NCBI RefSeq assembly: GCF_021044775.1
Contig: NZ_JAJNOQ010000002.1
Span: 1-64,000, forward strand
DNA length: 64,000 nucleotides
Direction: 5' to 3'
Origin: Paraeggerthella hominis
GTDB taxonomy: Bacteria > Actinomycetota > Coriobacteriia > Coriobacteriales > Eggerthellaceae
How positions within the stretch are numbered: position 1 is the stretch's first letter; each line of letters begins with the position of its first letter. The notes under the pieces are model-generated. The model saw only the letters and a program-made list of their open reading frames with translations. It was not told the DNA's origin and ran no database searches. Made by a program: the position numbers and the translations under genes. This document shows positions 60,687-64,000 of the stretch, one piece after another.

Positions 60687-61991
60687 TTATTCCGCGATGT
60701 TCAGGCGAATTTCGCTGGTCACGCCCGGGTCGATAGCCTGTGCGGGAGCGGGTACGGGACGCATGGGCGAAGACCCGGCAGCGCTGGCGTTCAGCTGGCG
60801 CTGCGCAGACGATTGCAGCAGCGCGGTGCGCAGGATCTGGTCGTTTTCCATGCGCGCCATAAGCTCCGGCCACACGAACTGGAACTCGAAGTACTTCGCG
60901 CAATTGCGCTGAGCGTACGTGGTGGCTTCGCCGGTCGCGGCACGGGCGGCCTTGCGATACGCGCGCTTGTCGGGCCGAGCAAGGCTGCGCAGAAACGCCG
61001 TCAGGCGAATGCGATTCGTGATGCCCGGCTCCAGGAAGGGACCCGGATACGGCTCAAGCGACGAAGGCTTCACCTGCAGCAGGTCGATCTGCGTGCGGCT
61101 GTACTCCATCTTGCGATACTCGTAAAGCCAACGGAAGATGTCCTGACGAAAACGCGTGCCCTCGCTTTCGGTCTCAGGGGGAAGGTGACGCAAACTCCAC
61201 TGGTTGTCGAACCAGATGTCCGACCCGTACATGCGCAGGTTCAGCATGTAATCCAGGTCTTCGCCGCGCGCGATCCACGGATCGAACGACAAGCGGCGAA
61301 ACGCCTCTTTATGCAGCGCCAGGCACCCGCCGCACACATGGTTCGAGCGCGACAAGCGAGGACCGCGCATGGCTTTGGTAATCCACTTGTTGAACGCCTT
61401 GCCCTGCTGCCAGAAATGGTTGTACCACTTGTCCTGGCTCTTGGACAGGTACGACCCTTCGGAATTGAAGTAGAAACCGGTTTTGGCCAAAATGGGAATG
61501 CCCTTTTTCGTAAGCTTGCCCAGGCCGTACATGGCTTTTTGGAGGAAGTCGGCGTCGTCGACCACTTCGTCATCGTCTAGGAACACAACCGAATCGTAGC
61601 CGAGCACGTTGGCCATCACCAAGCCGAGGTTGCGCATAGCACCGTAACCCGCAAGCCCAATTTCCTTTTGCAGCTTGCCCAAGCCCAACTGCTCCATGCG
61701 CTGCTGGATAAGCGCCAGCTCAGGCGCGCCGATGACCACGATGTTAAGGGACGAGAAGCGCGAAGCCGTGGCCTGCACTTTTTCGGCAGCTTGGTTTTCG
61801 ATGGACGGCTCGCTAACAACCAGCAAGACGATCTGCCCAAGACCGCGCACCTTTTGAAGCGAAGCAAGCAGGCGAGGCAGCTCGCCAGGCGCCGAAACCG
61901 GCGTCGCGTGATCGTACGTGGTAAGCACGCTGCCGCCGTCTTTTCGGCGGCGGGCTGATATGAAAACTGGAACGACGATAACGGGATTCAT
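60687..61991 (-). CDS. GT-A fold glycosyltransferase-like protein
   Basis: A 434-residue protein with the features of a nucleotide-sugar GT-A fold: an N-terminal VIVVPVFISARR strand, then GYDSVVFLDDDEVVDD, where the DDDE is the metal-binding motif, and a later RGEDLDYMLNLRMYG segment with the catalytic-type ED. No membrane segment. The C-terminal 100 residues are basic and unlike known families. It may add sugars to a wall polymer; the acceptor is unknown. AAGGAC precedes the ATG. It stands alone. Confidence 0.75.
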   Translation of the reverse strand: MNPVIVVPVFISARRRKDGGSVLTTYDHATPVSAPGELPRLLASLQKVRGLGQIVLLVVSEPSIENQAAEKVQATASRFSSLNIVVIGAPELALIQQRMEQLGLGKLQKEIGLAGYGAMRNLGLVMANVLGYDSVVFLDDDEVVDDADFLQKAMYGLGKLTKKGIPILAKTGFYFNSEGSYLSKSQDKWYNHFWQQGKAFNKWITKAMRGPRLSRSNHVCGGCLALHKEAFRRLSFDPWIARGEDLDYMLNLRMYGSDIWFDNQWSLRHLPPETESEGTRFRQDIFRWLYEYRKMEYSRTQIDLLQVKPSSLEPYPGPFLEPGITNRIRLTAFLRSLARPDKRAYRKAARAATGEATTYAQRNCAKYFEFQFVWPELMARMENDQILRTALLQSSAQRQLNASAAGSSPMRPVPAPAQAIDPGVTSEIRLNIAE

Positions 61992-62272
61992 GCACGTCCT
62001 TCATTCGACCGACACTTTGCAGATTCGCACGCGCACCTCCAAAAGCGTCCGAGGGCACGTTCGTTGCGAGTCTAACCTCCCTATTGTAGCTATTTTCAAC
62101 CAACCCGCTGTCCAATTCATCGAAACAGTGAAGCGCCTGGTGAGCACCTATAGAACATACAGAAAGGGCGCCGATAGTCCGACGCCCCCGTGAACTGAAA
62201 CAGAGTATGCGATGCGAAGATCCGCGCCCGGTACGCCGCAAGCTCGCCGGAGTGCGAACTCGCCAGATGCGC

Positions 62273-62839
62273 TTACGCGTCGGGCTGCTTCACCACGCCA
62301 AAGCGCTTGAGCGCCGTCAACAGAGGAAGACCCAGCACATACATGACCAGCGCCTCGCCCAAACCGGTCGCCACCACGCCGAACAGGTACATGGGAAGAT
62401 ACATGCCATCAAGCGCAATGCTAGTGAACGGAATGGTGTAGTAACCCAAACCCTGCAGGATCAAGGGCAGGTACGCCGGCACGATGAGCGCGTTCGCTAT
62501 CACCGGGCCAAGCAGCGCCAGCTTCGGCTTTTCGCGCATCTTCCAACACCAGAGCGCCCCTACAAACGTGGCCAAACTGCCGAACACCACGTCAAGCATG
62601 CCAAGCGCGCCCGTACCGTTGACGGCCAGCGCAATCAGGTTCGCAATGATGCAGCCGACGGTCAAACCGGGAACGGCCGCAGGCGTGAGCACCGCCAGCA
62701 CGCACACCGCTTCCGAGATGCGAAACTGCACCGGGCCCCAAGCTAAGCCTTGCAGCAGCATGAGGGTCACCAGCGTCGCCGCAGCATACACGGCTGCGAT
62801 CATGCCCGCTTGGGCGACATACGTCGTCTTCTTGTTCAT
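62273..62839 (-). CDS. QueT-family membrane transporter
   Basis: A 188-residue membrane protein with about six segments. It has the QueT signature (AWGPVQFRISEAVCVLAVLTPAAVPGLTVGC). QueT proteins are S components of ECF-type importers, thought to bring in queuosine precursors for tRNA modification; the energising EcfAAT module is not nearby. A perfect AAGGAG lies 7 bases before ATG 62839. The leader of about 125 bases is structured. Confidence 0.86.
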   Translation of the reverse strand: MNKKTTYVAQAGMIAAVYAAATLVTLMLLQGLAWGPVQFRISEAVCVLAVLTPAAVPGLTVGCIIANLIALAVNGTGALGMLDVVFGSLATFVGALWCWKMREKPKLALLGPVIANALIVPAYLPLILQGLGYYTIPFTSIALDGMYLPMYLFGVVATGLGEALVMYVLGLPLLTALKRFGVVKQPDA

Positions 62840-62978
62840 GGATATCTCCTTGTCTCCGCACGGCAAGCGCCGCGGGCTTTGGGCAACTATAGGTCGCAAG
62901 TGCAGGGCCCAACGATGCAAATGCGAGACCTTCCGATGCGGGCGTGAAATCCGCAGCGCAAAGCCAGAAGGCAGTATA
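62840..62978 (-). promoter_or_regulatory. queT promoter and structured leader
   Basis: On the minus strand an extended -10, TGC-TATACT (TATACT at 62978-62973), predicts a leader of about 125 bases. It contains TTGGGC/GCCCAA arms and a CCGC-GGC hairpin just before the ribosome site. Upstream of queT in other bacteria preQ1 riboswitches are common; I could not match a known preQ1 consensus by eye, so this is only a candidate. Confidence 0.35.
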
Positions 62979-63488
62979 GCAGAGAAGCGGGCCTTGAGCG
63001 CGCCGCGCGACACGGCGCACAGCAAAGCCGAGGGCGCCAGGGGCGAGGGCGCTGTTCGCTTGGCGCTCGTTCGCACGCGGGCGTCTGCGCCGTCGTTCTG
63101 CGCGCAAGGACGCAGGAGGTTGAACGCGCAGGGGGCCGATGGCCGAACGCGCGGCTCGGTGCCTTTCCCGCGATTTTTTTGGACACGAAATCGCGGGACT
63201 GCGCTCCTTGCGCGGCTTGTCGGGTGCGGTCGTTTTGTGCGCCCGCATCAACGAACCAGCTCACCGAGACGCAGCGGATTCGACGGCTGTCGAGAGTCCT
63301 CGTCCAGCAGCGCAGACCGGGGATTTTGCGCCACGAACGGATCGAACGATCCCACCAACAGATCTTCGCCCTGCCGCCAGACCATCGGGCTGGGAGCGCA
63401 ACGCGCGCAGCCCAGCCGCAACTCGTCGGGTAGAATACGACAGAAAGAACATCGCGCGTCCGCGCCCGAAGAGAAAGCCGGAACTGCA
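62979..63488. other. Non-coding region with repeat A copy 3
   Basis: No gene is seen between the queT promoter and the nitroreductase start apart from repeat A copy 3. TAGAAT at 63432-63437 may be the -10 of the nitroreductase gene. Confidence 0.55.
63182..63332. repeat. Repeat A, copy 3 (151 bp, inverted-repeat ends)
   Basis: The same length and orientation as copies 1 and 2, 47 kb away. Arms 63186-63205 and 63309-63328 pair at 16 of 20 positions. The core keeps CGTTTTG, GCATCAAC, CCAGCTCA and GGATTCGACGG. It lies 156 bases before the nitroreductase start. Confidence 0.8.
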
Positions 63489-64000
63489 TGAAAACCTTGC
63501 AAGCGATACAGCAGCGCAGAAGCGTGCGCGCCTTCACAGACGAGCCGGTGGAAACCAGCGTGCTTGAAGAACTGGTGGAAGCGGGAGCTTGGGCGCCGTC
63601 GGGCAGCAACGTGCAGGCATGGAAATTCGGCATCGTGACCGATCCGCAGCTGGTACGCAAAATCGACCTGTTCTCGCCGGGCATGAGCGGCAACCCGCCT
63701 GCGCTCATCGTCGCGTGCTCCGACCGCGCGTACGCGCAAAGGCGGGGTGGCGCGAAAGGCGCAGACGAGTTCGCAACGCTTGACTGCGCGTACGCCTCGC
63801 AGAACATCATGCTGGCGGCAGCCGATCGGGGGCTGGGCACCTGCGCTATCAAGTCCTACAACGACACGGCGCTGCGACGCATCCTCAACCTGCCCGACAA
63901 CATAGTCATCGAGCTGGTAATCGCGATAGGCCATCCAGCACACAAGCCGAAAGCGCCCGCGCGCAAGCCCCTGGCCGAGATCGCCTTCTACAACACCTGG
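63489..64000 (+). CDS. Nitroreductase family protein (partial, runs off the window)
   Basis: The first 170 codons of an FMN-dependent nitroreductase. MKTLQAIQQRRSVRAFTDEPV with the FMN-phosphate RRSVR, then APSGSNVQAWKFGIV, and CAYASQNIMLAAADRGLGTC in the second half fit the family. The stop codon is outside the window. The start is ATG 63489 with only a weak ribosome site. Substrate unknown; such enzymes reduce nitroaromatics, quinones or flavins. Confidence 0.88.

Overview
The window is high-GC DNA from a Gram-positive anaerobe, most likely a member of the Eggerthellaceae (Coriobacteriia, Actinomycetota). Reasons: a dnaK-grpE-dnaJ-hspR-clpB heat-shock block of the actinobacterial type; a carbon-phosphorus lyase operon that ends in a PHP-domain cyclic phosphodiesterase of the kind described from Eggerthella lenta; a fragment of a twin-arginine-exported flavoprotein typical of the family; hybrid cluster protein, NikR/HypE, a 2x[4Fe-4S] ferredoxin and a LytR-CpsA-Psr protein. 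I cannot fix the genus from the sequence alone. Most genes in the first 52 kb lie on the minus strand in compact operons, often with 4-base ATGA overlaps.

Layout. 0.4-3.4 kb: polar amino acid ABC importer (binding lipoprotein, permease with an extra extracytoplasmic domain, ATPase). 3.7-14.8 kb: phnDCEE-GHIJK-ML-PHP phosphonate uptake and C-P lyase operon with a hairpin-rich spacer between phnK and phnM and a structured phnD leader. 15.2-16.5 kb: an orphan endonuclease-like gene flanked by two copies of a 151-bp repeat. 16.6-20 kb: ferredoxin-type aldo/keto reductase with a MerR-type promoter, LysR regulator and divergent TDT-family transporter. 20-27.5 kb: small alarmone synthetase, MazG, Hcp with divergent Crp/Fnr regulator and isochorismatase-like hydrolase, SpoU-type methyltransferase, rhodanese lipoprotein, universal stress protein. 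27.7-35.3 kb: clpB-hspR-dnaJ-grpE-dnaK and ferredoxin. 35.5-39.4 kb: hypE, nikR, two small proteins of unknown function, phosphohexomutase. 39.7-42.1 kb: a truncated flavoprotein gene, an AbiEi/AbiEii toxin-antitoxin pair and a broken XRE gene. 42.3-47.7 kb: galE, a membrane diguanylate cyclase, an LCP cell-wall ligase, an XRE regulator. 47.7-52.9 kb: MacAB-like exporter next to a divergent OmpR-type two-component system. 53-57.5 kb: two tRNA genes, a HAD phosphatase, a repeat-rich segment and a tandem-MarR regulator. 57.5-64 kb: DUF2871 membrane protein, orphan LytS-type kinase, TauE/SafE exporter, glycosyltransferase, QueT-type transporter and a partial nitroreductase.

The genes point to anaerobic, redox-active metabolism (Hcp, ferredoxins, nickel enzyme maturation), phosphorus scavenging from phosphonates, and protein and envelope stress responses.

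The least explained signal is a set of non-coding, inverted-repeat-terminated elements of 146-151 bp: family A (15177, 16367, 63182; all exactly 151 bp), family B (54166, 55548; both exactly 146 bp) and a single element C (54481; 148 bp). Further long hairpins sit at 26809-26918 and inside the phn operon. Two of the families bracket a single small gene. These, with the orphan endonuclease-like gene, are the best candidates for something undescribed.
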